This document shows, one piece after another, positions 48,256 to 61,307 of a stretch of 64,000 bases of DNA (position 1 is the stretch's first letter; every line of letters starts with the position of its first letter). Below the pieces are notes generated by a model. That model did no database searches. It saw only the letters and a list, made by a program, of their open reading frames with translations, and had not been told where the DNA came from. Location: assembly GCF_032854445.1 (NCBI RefSeq), contig NC_088300.1:40764458-40828457 (forward strand), written 5' to 3'. A program made the position numbers and the translations under genes. This DNA is from Liolophura sinensis (lineage: Eukaryota > Mollusca > Polyplacophora > Chitonida > Chitonidae).

Positions 48256-49544
48256 TGAGACTGGAAAGAATCGATACACAAAGTTTTCATAAAATGTTTC
48301 TTCTACTATATGCATGATTGAATACCTCCTCGACGATTGACCACAAGCAAGTTTGACCTGAAGTCAGATATATCGTACGCGTATGTGACATATGATGCAT
48401 CATTTGATCTGAAAAAGACAAGTGGATGCAGTGGACATGGTCTGTGCGACTGTTGCACATTTTGTTCATGGATAACACCTCCATGTATTTGTTCTAGAAG
48501 ACACGGCCATCCTTTTCAATAGGGTACATGGAACGGTATTATGTTTGTTCACTCATAAATCTCATGTATATACCCCAATCTTACCACCATATTCGGCATG
48601 TTGAACCTTTGGCTTGATTCCCATTATGTCATGTATTGTACACTGAAATATTAGATGCAATTTGGAAATATTGCCTTGACGAACACATTCGGATATGCTG
48701 CATATTTAAACAAGATTGAAACCATGTACAGTCAGTTCTATATATTGTATGTCAAATTTAATATTTGGCAAATTTTAGTAATATGTTCATATACAGTTGT
48801 GTATGTACCATCAATGCACAAGGATGTTTTTAGTATATGTATATATATATATGTACGTAATGGTGAACACTGTTTGCCTGAAACAAGTCGGTCCAAGCGG
48901 TGTAATCTTATGTTCTTTTCTGTAATACAACACTGTTTCTGTGTAGTTGTGCCCGTGAAGCAAAGAGAACAGCAGAAACTGTCTGTTATAACACGGTTAA
49001 TTTTACATTCAAATGTGAATTTTAAATGTAAAGAATTATTTGAATTCGCTGTTAACTAAGTATGTTAAATATATATTGTACTGTAAAGCTCAAATTGTTG
49101 AGACAATTCATCGGTTCATGAACACTATTGTCTATGCAAGCGCATGCAAAAACCTTGTTTCACTGAAGCACCCGTGAAAATAAATAATAAAGTCTTTCAA
49201 TCACTCAACAATATTCTGGAACATGCTTTATTAATTGTTATTTACATATGTCGCATGTATATATCCTTGCCTCTCGTATCATTTTCGATGGTGTCTTTGT
49301 GAACTGCATCTCTTTGATAGGGTTGGTACATTTCCAGTATAGATAAACCTTGCTGGTATCCGTTATCTTCGATGAAGGTGTAAATTAATGTATTAAAATC
49401 CGATTGGAACGTTGAATCATTATATCCAACACAGCGTGAATCGATATAATATTGTGCTGAAAGGACGAGAACAGCTATATGAAAAAACAAAACAAAACAA
49501 AAAAAAAAACACGCACACAGTTTAGATGCACTGATGGTTAGGCG

Positions 49545-49985
49545 GCGTGTGGGGTGTAAGCAGGGGAGTATGGGGTGTAAGCAGGGGAGTATGGGGCGTA
49601 AGCAGACGGTTTAATGTTAACTCAGTAAGACGTCGATCATAAACGGATGAAATAATGATCAGCTCAGTAGGACTTGGAACACGAACGGATGAAATAATGG
49701 TCAGCTCAATAGGATGTGGAACATGAACGGATAAAGTCATGGTCAGCTCAATAGGATGTGGAACATGAACGGATAAAGTCATGGTCAGCTCAATAGGATC
49801 TAAAACATGAACGGATGAAATAATGATTAGCTCAGTAGGACCTGAACCATGAATGGATGAAGTAATGGTTAGCTCATTAAGACCTAGAAAATGAACGGAT
49901 GGAGTAATGGTTAGATCAGTTAGACCTGGAACATGAACGGATGGATTAATGGTTAGATCAGTAGGACCTGGGACATGAAACACAG
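49545..49985. repeat. 21-bp and 42-bp adjacent arrays, open in one minus frame
   Basis: 49545-49606 has three units of TATGGGGTGTAAGCAGGGGA+G (21 bp). 49606-49980 has about nine units of the type GGAACATGAACGGATAAAGT followed by CATGGTCAGCTCAATAGGATGT (42 bp; AGGATGTGG at 49711 and 49753). Both lengths are multiples of three, so a minus-strand frame stays open for 153 codons with 14-residue periodicity (VHVPGPTELTI.PS type). It has no domain or exon context; I treat it as non-coding. Confidence 0.9.
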
Positions 49986-51080
49986 AATCTTACTGAATGA
50001 CGATAAGCTCAGTCATGGATAGAATGCATAGAATGGGTGTGTGACGGATGCAGATCAAACAGGTGAGGTGATGTTAAGCTCTGTGCAGGATGGATGGAAA
50101 ACACGAATAAAACAAAGAGTGTCTACAGTGACGGTAGGTCAGACAATGTAGTGTTATGCTTTGGATGTTGCCGGTACATCTATTTGTATTAGCGGCTATC
50201 AAGTGCTAGAAGTGAAAACTCTACGCACTAATCAATACAAATGTACTGTTACATATGTAAAAAAAATGTACCGTGTGACGAATGTCTCTTGTTAACAGCA
50301 GTTACTATTTGCTAGGTGTAGGTCTTCCTTCCACACCCTGTCGGAGGTCACACAGTTGCGGTTGCTGACAGAGCAGTTCTAATTTACTGCTAACAGAACC
50401 TCGTATGGGGACAGTGGATAGTGAAGGTCACGCAAAATGAGCTCACCTAAACAAAAATCCATTAAGTTGATTACCGTGAGAAATATCGACGATAATAAAT
50501 AGAATTTCCGTCTGGGTATACAAAGCTTACCCAGTCAAATGTAAACGTTGGCGTTGGCATCGTTTCAGACGCACGCGCTGATGTATGATGTATGCATCTA
50601 GAGAAAGCAAGAGAACTTAATGCGATCCTGGTAAATGAGTCGGGATAACTCAATTTGTTTGTCCAATTTAAATGATTTTGTTTTCAACAATTTTAGAGTT
50701 TTTTTTATTGACACCGAAATTTAAATCTAAGAATTACAGCCTCAACACTTCAGTCAAGATCTGTTAAGCGTGAAATGGATGACATGAGTTAAGCCTTTGT
50801 CTGTTATTCCCTCATTTACCATTTGAATTGCCAAGATAAAAATGTTAAATGAATCTTTGTCCGTGTCAACTATCACACTGTCATTGCTGCCCTGGTTTTA
50901 CTTTTTATGCGGAAGTGTTTCATATTGTATGCCTGTATAAACTAGGATTCTGCTGGTGAACTTAAAGTCACTTAGACCTTGACTTTATGCAACTGTAAAT
51001 TACTCAAATATAACCCAGTTATGGAAGTCGTGAGATCCGGGATCAAACCCAGGTCGGTTCATATCAAAGGCTTTAAAATG
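49986..51080. other. No gene seen
   Basis: No recognisable gene. At about 51022-51060, GATCCGGGATCAAACCCAGG is a tRNA-like fragment similar to that near 28860, directly in front of the next array. Confidence 0.45.
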
Positions 51081-51094
51081 CTATTTGTTGCTGT

Positions 51095-51515
51095 CCGGCA
51101 CAGGTAAACGTAAACAGGCGTGAAGTAAACCTAAGCAGCGAAATCTTAGCATCTGATCCCTCACAACTGGTGTGCAAAGGAGTGACAATTGTCTGATATT
51201 TAGCATTTGGTCACAAATAACCGGTGTGCAAAGTAGCGACAAGAGTGGGATATTTAACATCTGGTCACACATAGCCGGTGATCAAAGCAGGGACATATAT
51301 TTCCCATCTGCTTACTTTTAACCGGTTACCTAAGCAGCGAGAACAGTGGGATATTTGGCATCTGGCCACGCGTAGCCAAGCAGCGACAACAATGGGATGG
51401 TTAGTATTAGGCCACACGTAGCGAAAGCAGCGACAGCAGTTTGATATTTTGCATATTGTCACACATAGCCGAAGCAAAGACAACAGGGGGATATTTGGGG
51501 TAAACTGTTTATATA
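51095..51515. repeat. Tandem repeat of about 47-54 bp, about eight copies, related to repeat R1
   Basis: Unit consensus GCAGCGACAACAGTGGGATA, then TTTGGCATCTGGTCACACAT and AGCCGGTG..AAA. The same string of motifs occurs once in each R1 copy: (A)GCAAGCGACGACAGTGTGAT..GGTCACACGTAACCGG at 16-62, and the related form at 6184-6230 and 58100-58150. The array has apparently grown from the end of an R1 element. Confidence 0.85.
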
Positions 51516-51520
51516 TTGCT

Positions 51521-51765
51521 TTGTTTGTTTATTTATTTGATTTTACTCCATACTCAAGAATATTTCACTTATACGACGGCGTCCATCATTATAGTGGGAG
51601 GAAACCGGACAGAGCCCATTGGAAACCCAGGACCTTCCGCAGGTTGTGGCAAGGCCTTTCCACGTAAAGGAAAGGAAGTCACCATGAGCTTTACATTGGT
51701 GAGAGGATCCTGGGTCGTTACTTCACGCTGGCCTGCTAACCATCTCGGCCAAGGAAGCTCCTATA
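51521..51765 (-). mobile_element. tRNA-derived SINE, diverged
   Basis: TTTATTTATTTGATTTTACT, CATACTCAAGAATATTTCAC, TATACGACGGCGTCCATCAT, GGTTGTGGCAAGGCCTTTCC and, at the far end, GGCCTGCTAACCATCTCGGCC (reversed tRNA-like head). Long open frames across it are artefacts of the element. Confidence 0.85.
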
Positions 51766-54590
51766 TTATTTTGTGGTTGATCTTAGGAAAGAACTACAGT
51801 TATATGTAACCCCAGTCTCACAGGTCAGATGCAGTTCCATTTCCCTTTACTGGTTGTCGCTAAGCAGATCCGAACACCTACACTTAGCCTGTTTGAGAGG
51901 CCAGATCTTTATTTCTTCAAAAAAAAAAAAAAAAATTGCGCGGGGTCGTTTTACTTATGAATCATTTGAGATCTTAAGCTGGGCTATACGACTTTCATGT
52001 TCACGGTAGGCAAGTGATACTTATTTTCTCATTAATTGCCTTTAATGGTTCTTGCTACATGGTTGAACACGTGGGCCATTTAGACTGCTTGGTTTTGTGG
52101 AAAAGCGGAAACCCTCCTCATCGTGACAAATTTATGACTAGTTGTCTCCCCTGAGACCAGACTGGTAACCAGTGGAATATGGAGAACGTTCGGCTTTAAC
52201 GACAGCTTATTCCCCTTTATACCCGTCCTTGTCCACTTCGGCTATCTAAATCGACTTTTTGTCTTTGACTGCGGAAGATAACTTGTTTCCGTAGTTGAGT
52301 GCCATTTGCCACGTCACACAGTCTGCAGACCTATTCCTGGGTTTTCACCAATTAAGCTGGGTGATGGCTGGGAAAAAACAGATGCCTGGATGACGCTTCA
52401 GATTACAGCAGTGGAAAAGGCAATAGCCGCTGACGTCTGTTGCCGTACGCTGTCACTGTGCCAGGATGCAATATATCCACGAGGGTTTAAAATAGACTCT
52501 GTCTATCTGTTCTGTTATGCCCATGTGTCCGCACTGTTACGTGAAATTAGGTGTGTTGGGTTAGATGATGATTTACCAGTGATTTGTATATCAGTTGCAG
52601 GAGACCTTACACTTGTACCTTAATGAAACATTCAGAATTAATAGACCTACCAGCTATATGAAGAGTGAAATTTTATGGTTGAAGAACTACCGAAGCCACC
52701 GCGATTTCGTTTTTATGTTGTAATGAGGACAAGAAGGCTTCAGTTATACATCAGGGCTGTGGTCTGATTTAATACTCAGTGGAGGTCTATCCCAATTACT
52801 CCCCTGCAGTATGAACGATATTATCCGGTAGAGGGCGTCAAGCACGAAATCATGAAAGTCATCAAAACCCGTCTGAGCTCCAATCACTAAAACACCATTC
52901 CAACTCAGCAAGCGCAAAACCCATTTAAAAACAAGAATACAAGTATGTATCTATCGGAAAATTTTATGAATTGTATAAAGAAGATGTTTACTGCCATTTC
53001 GGGAGTCGATTGACCGGAACTGTATAATACACCACGTAAATCAAGGGGCTAGATCCACCCGTACAACAGGAAACTTGAGCAGACGAGCTATTTCATGCCG
53101 AACATTGAAAATTTTAGACAATGCGATTGACCTCATATTTGATTGACAGAATGTTATCCTTGAATAAACAAAGGCAAAATGTTTGTGGTCTTCTCCTTTG
53201 GAAATTATGCAAAAAATACTGTTCTCACACATAATGCAGAAAGTCCAGCTATACTAAAGACGTAAATGGGCTGGTCGTTTTAGGATATAAGTTTTGATTT
53301 TGATGTTTAAGGTATTTTGGGAGAAAATGCCATGTTTTATGTATAGTGTGGGGGGAGGTTAATGTACAGGTGATGATGACTTCTTTGTTACCACTGTGGA
53401 TAATAGTCAGTACAGCGCTTATGTATAATGCGCAGTCAGGAACTCTGTTGATTCTTATGCTCTCTTGCACTTCATATCGAAGCCTACTTTAGCTGACGTT
53501 TTCTATTTTTGAACGAATATGACGATAATTCTCGAAGCGGTCGTGATTATTGGTCATTCTGTTCGATAATTATCTGACGTGAAATGTCAAAGGCATATCC
53601 ACAATCTATTACAGAGGATGATGTCTATAGAATGTAGAATGCTAGACATGGACAAAATGTCAAGTATAAAATGGAAATCGTTAATTAAGAAACTTCGAGC
53701 ACTACAAAATCCTATACGTACACGTCAGTTTCTATTGAATAAAGGACATTTCTGGTGGAAATTGGAAAAAATGCAGATTCCAAGAGCAATGCTGGGGGGT
53801 TGTTTCAGCTTGAGCGAATATCACCGGAGATAGGCAATTATCTAAGTCCGTTTTGGTGCATCTTCCAGCTACCAAGGTTGCGACAGCCTTAGTAGATAAC
53901 GGTGGACATCGCTAGATTGATTAGATGGATGTGAATGTAACGGTACATCCCCGCTGTTTGAATTTTGGGTCTAAACTATTTAACGTGATGAAATGCGCAA
54001 TGTACTGGCGATTGGGGGATTATGTGGATTTTAAATTTCTCGGTCGCAATTTCCGATCATTTAGATGAGGACCATTTATCCCGGACATGTAAACCTCTCA
54101 GTAAACATGTCATTTAAATACCTTAACTAAATTGAACAGATATAAAACTTTCATGAAGCTAGTAGTTATCAAATGGTTTGACTTCTCGACAGAGTTTGGA
54201 AATTAATCAGTAACAATGTTAAATACCCCATGAAAGCCCGACTGTGCAATAATACGTCAGTTCCGGTTGTGGAATAATTTAAGACGAAGGGATATCAATG
54301 CCGATGAGATCCATGTGTTATACTAGAAGCCTGGACTTATCACCATATCGCCGAATAACGCTCCTATGCAAAGATGTAATCAACCAATCAGTCAAACTTT
54401 GCGTCAATTAATTTACCTGTCACTAACCCATCAGCCATCTTGTATATTACCGATGGAAAGGCTCCGCTATGCAATGTTGAAGTTTAATTTATTTATTTAG
54501 ATGTATGGCTGCTGCAGAAAGCTTATATCCATTACTTTGGGCTTGTAAATCTAATCAACAAATTGTCATCTGTATCGGTATAATATGTAT
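51766..54590. other. No gene seen
   Basis: The longest open frames are 52306-52623 (105 codons) and 53579-53833 (84 codons), both +. Neither matches a family I know, and neither has clear flanking splice sites or a promoter. An A16-type run occurs near 51920-51935. Confidence 0.4.
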
Positions 54591-54594
54591 ATGC

Positions 54595-54845
54595 ATGTTT
54601 GCTTGAGGTTTTATGTCGTACTTTACAATTTTTCCCTCAAATGACGACTACAGTGTTTTATTGCGGCAGTGTGCAAGCATCATGTTGAAGACACCAGACA
54701 TGACACCCGAAACAGTCACATTGTACTGACACCAGGCCAACCTGTCCTGTTCCCTTGCTCTAACCCCTCAGTGCGGAGCACAAAGCCAGGCAGTAACAAG
54801 TACCAGTTTTATAGTCTGGTATGACCCGTATCAGTGCCGTAAAAT
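54595..54845 (-). mobile_element. SINE remnants of two types
   Basis: 54600-54655 is a degraded reversed SINE tail (GTTTTATGTCGTACTTTACA). 54685-54845 (CACCAGACATGACACCCGAA.., GGCCAACCTGTCCTG, GTGCGGAGCACAAAGCCAGG) matches the element at 31290-31440 in the same orientation but lacks its tRNA-like end. Confidence 0.65.
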
Positions 54846-54849
54846 TGAT

Positions 54850-57800
54850 CAGAAGATTGTTAAATGCGGTTAATGTAAACGCCATCCTCTTCCTCTACTA
54901 TTTATCTGTGTCTCACTGTTTCACCAAGACACCTGGTAAACCCCAGTGGCCGGAGAACCTTTTCGGACTATTTCATACCAGAAATAAAGACTAGAGAATC
55001 TCGTTCTCTGGCATATTCACGTAATGATAAATTGTTCAGGGCAAACATTAGGGTTAATACCCCTCACGTAGCTATAGAGCCTTACACTCGCCCACCCCAT
55101 GAAGAAAAGGTTCTACGAAGCCAGGCCGGAAATTGCTCTAAAACTCCTCTCAACTATTTCACAAGACGGATTCAATAAAAAAGGACATAAAATTATTCTC
55201 CGATCAAATGATTGTTGTTTATCCGAATTGCCCTAACTCATAAAAAACATTGTATCTGCCAAGACCACAGGTTATAGGCCTAAAAGCGGTGTCTCGTAGC
55301 TCATATACCCATGTCAACACACTGCCATCCCCCATCAGTCTGCCATCCGTATAGCCTCACGGGAAACGTATACGTGCTTCGTTTGCTTCATTTTTAACCC
55401 ATATCTGCCAGAGTGCGTTTTTCATGTCTCATCTGCTTGCTTGACCTTTCGTTACGTGTTGGTATCACCTGCTTGAGAAATCAATTTGTTAAAGTTAACA
55501 AAAAACACAAAGTAATTTGCCATTTTCGATCATTGATTTCGACTTTTTGTACCTTCCACCTCGAAATGTTTCTCGGTTATAGCTACTTGGCGTGACCCAT
55601 ACGTCATATGGAACTCATAACTGCTGGCCTCAAATCACCATCAGGAAGTTCCATTCAACCTATTTTTCTTGGGTCTTTCAATCAAAAGTGAACATATGGC
55701 AAATAAATGAGACTGGTTGTTATTTTAGATGAAGCTGACGGTTTTTCAAAGAAAACATATTTAGAATGATTGGAATAAGCCAAACGAACCAGAGGAAAAG
55801 AATTATGAAAAGCAGTCGTGCCATGTTTGCTGCCAAGTTTTGTACTAACGTATTGATTATATGGCTACAGCCGCTTTCCCTCCATAAGTAGATAGGGAAA
55901 ATAAACACGTATTACAGTGCAAGGTTAGTATCAAGTTTTGCTGAGTGTTATATAGCCCTGTTGGAGAAGGTAGGTGAGTTACCGGTTTCTAAATTGTTAT
56001 ATAAATTATGGTCAGACTTTGGCGTTCAGTTTTTGAATAGGAGCACAATGAATATGAATGAAACCGCTTAATGACGACAGCTTAATACAAAGTCAATTAA
56101 TGTATCTGATATGTGAAAGTCCGAGAGTAGATACAATATATACACGCATACAATAAATCAATCATACAATAAAATACTATAGAAGACTACAGCATACTAT
56201 AGAATTACGACACCATTATGCATCTAAGCTTCTTGTGTAGTTTTTTGAAACAGATCGTTTTGGTGTCAATACACATAAAAAAAACACTAGAAGACCAAAA
56301 GCAATAGATCATGCAACACTGACAGTATGCTGTCTTAACTCAGGTCAAACCAAAGCGACAACTGATATGTCCAAATATATATCACGGAAATAACTAGGCA
56401 TATAGATGTGTCACCGGTTTTATTCAAATATCAACTGATTTGAGCTTTTGTAATTTGCGAAGCCAATTAAACTGCCCAGCAAACCCTGCTGAATTGACAA
56501 GACAAGTGTCATCGATACACATGCCACAGGGGAATAGTCTGACCCAGTTAGAATTACCTCTGATGGCAGTCCAAACTCACGTGTAGATGGAGGTCTTTAC
56601 ATTATCTTTACATTATCTAGCCAGAAGTCCACGGAGAATCAATTTTGATGATTATCATCGTGTAGCGTATAATGATACAATTACCAACAAGACTATCTAC
56701 ATCTACAGGCGAATGTACGGCTGCTGATCACATCAGGTGGCATTCATGCAAGGTGAAACACTGCCGTATTATACATACAGTTCTAAATACCCACTTATTG
56801 ATCTCGGTCTGGTGCAAGGAAATACGTACAACAAAAGATAACTCAGGCAAAAAACAGTTCATATAATCAAAAGATTATGACATACAGGCTTTATCACGCT
56901 TTGAAAGCCTAAGCCATGATATTAGTCTATGTTATACCATGATCACATTTTGTGATGCATAATTATAAGCTTTATCACGTTTGGCTTGAAACACTCAATA
57001 TTCACTGGTTACATTAAAACCCCCACCAACATTTCCTTATTAACTATTCGCTTGAATAGTGTTATACGCTGAGTTCAAGAATATGGTCACTTAATTATCT
57101 ATTGGGGTAGGCCCATACAGATGTACAAGCATATACCGGTAGATCTAATTATGTGTTGTTTCAAACTGTGAAACGAAAGCAACCGATGCAGAATTGATTT
57201 TGACAACTGTACTTACCCTTGTGAATTTATAGCAGTATAGAGGCTGGTGAGGTGTATGTGTAAAGGAAATGAACCTGGCAGTACTCCGCGCAGGAAACCG
57301 TCTCTCCTTTAATGACTGGTTAGTTGACAAACTCCCTGACATAAGCCGCATGCGTGCCAGTGACATCTCCATTCCAACACGCCACCTCATTGGTCCTCAC
57401 AGTTAAGGTACCCGTATAACATCAGATTGTCTCTCTTAAGGCAGGTTTAATGGAAAGTCATACGTAAGCAGTCCTTGGCGCTACAATTAAAAGCGATTTG
57501 GATGAAATGGGTGGTTGTAGTGGGGCGGGAACAAAGTGGGAATGGAGGGGCTACATGTTCATATATTAATACATGTGTGGTTTAATTACATCATCAATCA
57601 AGGGAGGAATGCAATGCCAAAAGGTAAAACTTTCAATATAATCTATGGAATAGCTAAATAATACCCGGTGTATTACTTACACAACTTTTGGCGATACCAT
57701 GCATGCCTGATTCGTAGTCCATTGAACCGTGCACAACTTATGTTCACTGGACAAAGGCTTAGCTAGGTCAAAGGCTATAACTACATGTACCAAGTGGAGC

Positions 57801-58080
57801 CTATTTAAGGGTTTCATTCCACAATATCTCCACTGTGGTTTGCAGCCTACTTCTGTCCATATGAATGTACGTGTATGTTTATAATATCATAACCCTTCCA
57901 GTTATAGTTGCTCGGTACTGGAATAATGGGGATATCTTTTGCACTGGCCAGTACCTGCACAGAAAAGGAGCAGAAAGATTCTGGATTTTGATCCTTAACA
58001 CAGTGAGTACCGTAAAACTATTTTATTTCACCTGTGATGTAGTGGGAGGATTTCACACGGAATAAGTATAAAAGATTACA
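54850..58080. other. No gene seen
   Basis: About 3.2 kb of AT-rich sequence. Open frames do not exceed 81 codons (57145-57390, minus) and none is recognisable. No array or SINE is evident. Confidence 0.5.
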
Positions 58081-58084
58081 ACGT

Positions 58085-58400
58085 GGAGCGTAAAACCAAA
58101 GAAGCCAAGACAGTGTCATCATTGTTAAATGATCATACTTAACCGGAGAAATCCAGCGTCTGGTCATTTTACCGAGCTAGGTGCGCTATCTGCTTTTCAC
58201 ACATTATCACGCGAGATTCGTAACATTGGAACATTGCTGTAAACGGGAATTTGCGAGTGACGTGGCCTGTCTGGCCGAGAAAAACCCCTTAATGATTTTA
58301 CCTCAGTTAGTTAGAAGTTTATCCCAGCTGTGCATCCCAATACCTAAATGGCGGCAAGTTAACTTTAGCCCATTGGCGTAGGCTGACTGGTGGGAGGGAG
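58085..58400. repeat. Dispersed repeat family R1, copy 3
   Basis: GAGCGTAAAACCAAAGAAGC, AAATGATCATACTTAACCGG, GGTCATTTTACCGAG, TTACCTCAGTTAG and CCTAAATGGCGGCAAGTTAA follow the R1 block order. A second, shorter R1 match lies at about 58650-58740. Confidence 0.55.
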
Positions 58401-58436
58401 ATAAGGGAGGGGGGTGGGGGGGGGGGGGGGGGGGGA
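58392..58436 (+). repeat. G-rich tract ending in G20
   Basis: GGGAGGGAGATAAGGGAGGG, then GGTGGGGG and a run reaching 20 consecutive G (58416-58435). It is a strong potential G-quadruplex or triplex-forming site about 1.1 kb upstream of the second gene. The exact length is likely to vary or be mis-assembled. Confidence 0.85.
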
Positions 58437-58749
58437 TGCAAATTAACATTTATCAAAAATTATTCGATATAGATAAATATTTGTCAGTGTCGATAAATGA
58501 TTAATTGATATCGATTATTCTCGATTAAATGCTAATTTGGTTCCTCATGTGATGCAGATGTTTGTTAGTTGCAATTTTTTAGGCGTCAGTGGTCTAGAAT
58601 TACTAAAAACGCTGTGTTGTCGTCAAAGTTGATAAGCCGTAAATGAAAACTTAAGTTTGAGTTTTATTTAACTGTTAAATTAAATGCCTAAATGGCAACA
58701 GCTTACACCATATATTGCCTGAGTGAATTTTTCGGAATTATGCTCTTTG

Positions 58750-59572
58750 GTAGTACCCACTGTTTTGACTGATGCGCGCGCGTACATTATGTGCAAGCGC
58801 TGAACTGAAAGAGAAAATTGACAAAATGTTTATCATTGAAGGTTTGGAGGGTTTTAGCCGAGATTTCACATTTTTCCACCCTTTACACACAGTAATCTAA
58901 AAGATTATGTGCACGTCACATTAGGCGTGTGAATTTATATGTGACAAAACTTCTGAATCATTTTATGAAGCAAACAAGATCGATCCCATTAACCTGTTAC
59001 AACAACAACAAACGTGTTTGGGAGAGTTGTGGGAGTGACGTTAGGAACAAATAATGGGACACTAATACAGTGTACATGGCGTAATGTTCTAATTCCACTA
59101 TTCTACACAATGTTACCATACCTTCTTCTAATATGACACAATGTACTAATGCATCGGGCGAAACATTAACACTGATTAAGTAATTTTAGTTTAGCGTCTG
59201 AAATTTTACCCAAATTCCCATATGCTCACTAACCACCAGGTGTTAGTATCATATGTATGCCACAGTGGAGCCAAAAAATTTTCCAGCAGTAGTTTGCAGA
59301 TAAAATTTGTCCAGATATATAGGTTATGGTGGACTTTCTTGTGTTAATGCCAGATTATTTCATCTATTCATTGAACTTTCATTAATCATAGTTTCCATAT
59401 GTATGCTTATTTTTCTGTTTTGAAAATTACACCATAAATTATCATACAGATAAGCTTTTGACCTTCTGTGGAGTGTATTAAACATGTCATACTCTAAATC
59501 TGCAGTTTTGCTTATAGGGTTAGGTAGGGTTTTATCAGCAAACATTTTAATACTCCATTAGAGTAAACCATT
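58750..59572 (+). promoter_or_regulatory. Probable promoter and 5' UTR region of the second gene
   Basis: The gene's start codon lies at 59573, so transcription should begin in or before this stretch. No TATA box, CpG-rich core or other convincing element can be picked out. The assignment rests on position only. Confidence 0.25.
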
Positions 59573-59639
59573 ATGGATGAAGACAATACTACCCAGTACA
59601 ACCCTCAAGAACAGGGGGCCACTTTGGGAAGCCTGGCAG
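59573..59639 (+). CDS. Unknown coiled-coil membrane protein, first exon
   Basis: Start exon of the second gene: an ATG in the context ACCATTATGG, 22 codons plus one base, ending before GTAAAC. It encodes MDEDNTTQYNPQEQ and a short small-residue stretch, with no signal peptide. The phase-1 end joins in frame to 60157 (the split codon becomes glycine). The start is preferred because the flanking bases fit and the downstream exons continue the frame. I do not recognise the protein. Confidence 0.65.
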
Positions 59640-60156
59640 GTAAACTAACTAAAAGTTGACAGGTGTTTGTGCAACTGTAATATATTTTGTGAGTTGTCAT
59701 ACATGTATTAGCATTATCGTTCCATACCTCGTCCTGTGAAACTGGCTGACTTTGTAGACATAAAGTGTCCTTGTATATGGCATTAACCCCGAATCAGTCT
59801 ATGCAATCATTCAAGTCATGTTGATGTGTGGTATGGCTCGGTATATATGTTTGTTTTTGCTCGTAATCTTGGATGCTTGATATATTAGTATGTACATGTT
59901 GTTTCAGAATTATTTTTCAGCTTATGTACAAGGCTTGTTGGTAGGGCAAAAAGAGACAACTGTGGCCTATCATTGTGAAATGTCAGATCTGATACCAAAA
60001 ACATATGCATATATATATACCCAGTACTAAAATAACAACAAGTGATTTGAGGGTACTCTGGGGAATGTAGCCCGAAAGTAGTGGCTAAAAGCTATACATG
60101 ACAACTTATAACTGTTAATATTTCTGTCACTGACGACTTTCTGTTTCTGGCTTTAG

Positions 60157-60377
60157 GTGCAACTTCTTGGTTGAGATCTCGCACTCCTGTTAAAACGACA
60201 GTTGTGACTGGTCCCCTGTTAAGTGCAGGTTTTAGCAAGGTTTCTCCCTTAGGACTCCTGTCTCAGTTGAAGAAGATGGAGAAGCAGTTAGGGGTCAGGA
60301 ACTCTGGTACCAGTGTAGATGGAGAGAGCCTGGAGTTCATCACACCCAAGAGGGCTCCATCACAGTTTGCTCCTGTC
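60157..60377 (+). CDS. Unknown coiled-coil membrane protein, exon 2
   Basis: 73 codons plus two bases between CTTTAG and GTAAGA. The peptide (ATSWLRSRTPVKTTVVTG.., LLSQLKKMEKQLG.., ESLEFITPKRAPSQF) is basic, rich in Ser/Thr/Pro, and probably disordered, with one short amphipathic stretch around LLSQLKKMEKQL. SRTP and ITPK are proline-directed phosphorylation-type sites (inference). It covers residues 23-96. Confidence 0.75.
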
Positions 60378-61240
60378 GTAAGAAAGCTTTATCTTCAGAA
60401 ACTTTATTAGAAAACATCAATTTTATTTAGTGGTTTATGAGAGAGCTGAGTGTAAAAAAAATTCAAACATCCAGTCTTTTATTATAATTTTTCCTGTTCT
60501 TTTTTCTTTTCATGGCTTTCTTGTCATGTAAATATGTCACCAACAGGAAAAATTGCTGTTATGCTCCACATTTCCCACACATTAAATGATTTTTAAGCTT
60601 AATTTTTATACCCTTCTCTGACATAAAAAAAAATTAATCAGCTCGTAAAACAGCAATTTAAATTGGAGTGGCCTTACCTCTGCTGAAGGAGATTATGTTT
60701 TGTGTGTTTGTCTGAGTGGGAATTTAAACATAGCTGGGGGATTCTAGTTCTTGTGTATGTGTAAGTTTGCACTATTTGAGAACATCTGTGATTTAGTGGT
60801 AACAAATGTTTAACAAGCAGAAAAGCAATAAGAATTATTATAATACAGGAGGAAAAATGTTTGATATTTTGAGATTTTCAGAGTGATGACTTGGACAAAA
60901 ATAGACATCATCCAATAAGATTAACAATTGTGAAATGTTTTAGATTCCATTAATATCATTGTAAAACAACGTGGAAGTGGATAAAATAAAACAAACTGTC
61001 ATTTAAGTGTCTGAAATTAGGAATATTTGCATGATACAATCAGTTTTGTGATGCCCTGGGCTCAATTTGAGGTCTTCATGTTTATTTTTAGCTCTTAGAA
61101 ATGAATGAACGTCAAAAACATTTTGACCTCTGTAGTAGGTGAAGAAAGTTCTGATGTATCAGTTTTAAATGATAAATAACATGCAAATGAAAGTGAACAT
61201 TTGTGAGACCACCAAATATTTTCACGTTTTGTTCTTGCAG

Positions 61241-61307
61241 CAGCCAAGGTCATTTACAGATGGAGTTTTAAAACGCCCAAAAAACATTCACACTGATGAT
61301 GACATAG
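61241..61307 (+). CDS. Unknown coiled-coil membrane protein, exon 3
   Basis: 22 codons plus one base (QPRSFTDGVLKRPKNIHTDD..) between CTTGCAG and GTAGGA. A CAG repeat at the acceptor (GCAGCAG) could allow use of the next AG, removing one glutamine. The frame also stays open to a second GT at 61391 (CTCAG|GTAGTC), but splicing from there into 62168 shifts the frame and meets an early TAG. The short form is therefore the productive one. Confidence 0.7.

Larger units (their letters stand above)
46935..49245 (+). other. Downstream of the channel gene, possible 3' UTR
   Basis: No canonical AATAAA lies within the first 300 bp after the stop. The clearest cluster is at 49179-49191 (two overlapping AATAAA), which would imply a 3' UTR of about 2.2 kb. 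Open frames in 47112-48522 are not recognisable. A TA repeat lies at about 48838-48856. Confidence 0.35.

Noticed and set aside
52306-52623. 105-codon + open frame with protein-like composition
   Set aside because: No family resemblance, no clear splice sites or second copy; length is within the range of chance for 64 kb.
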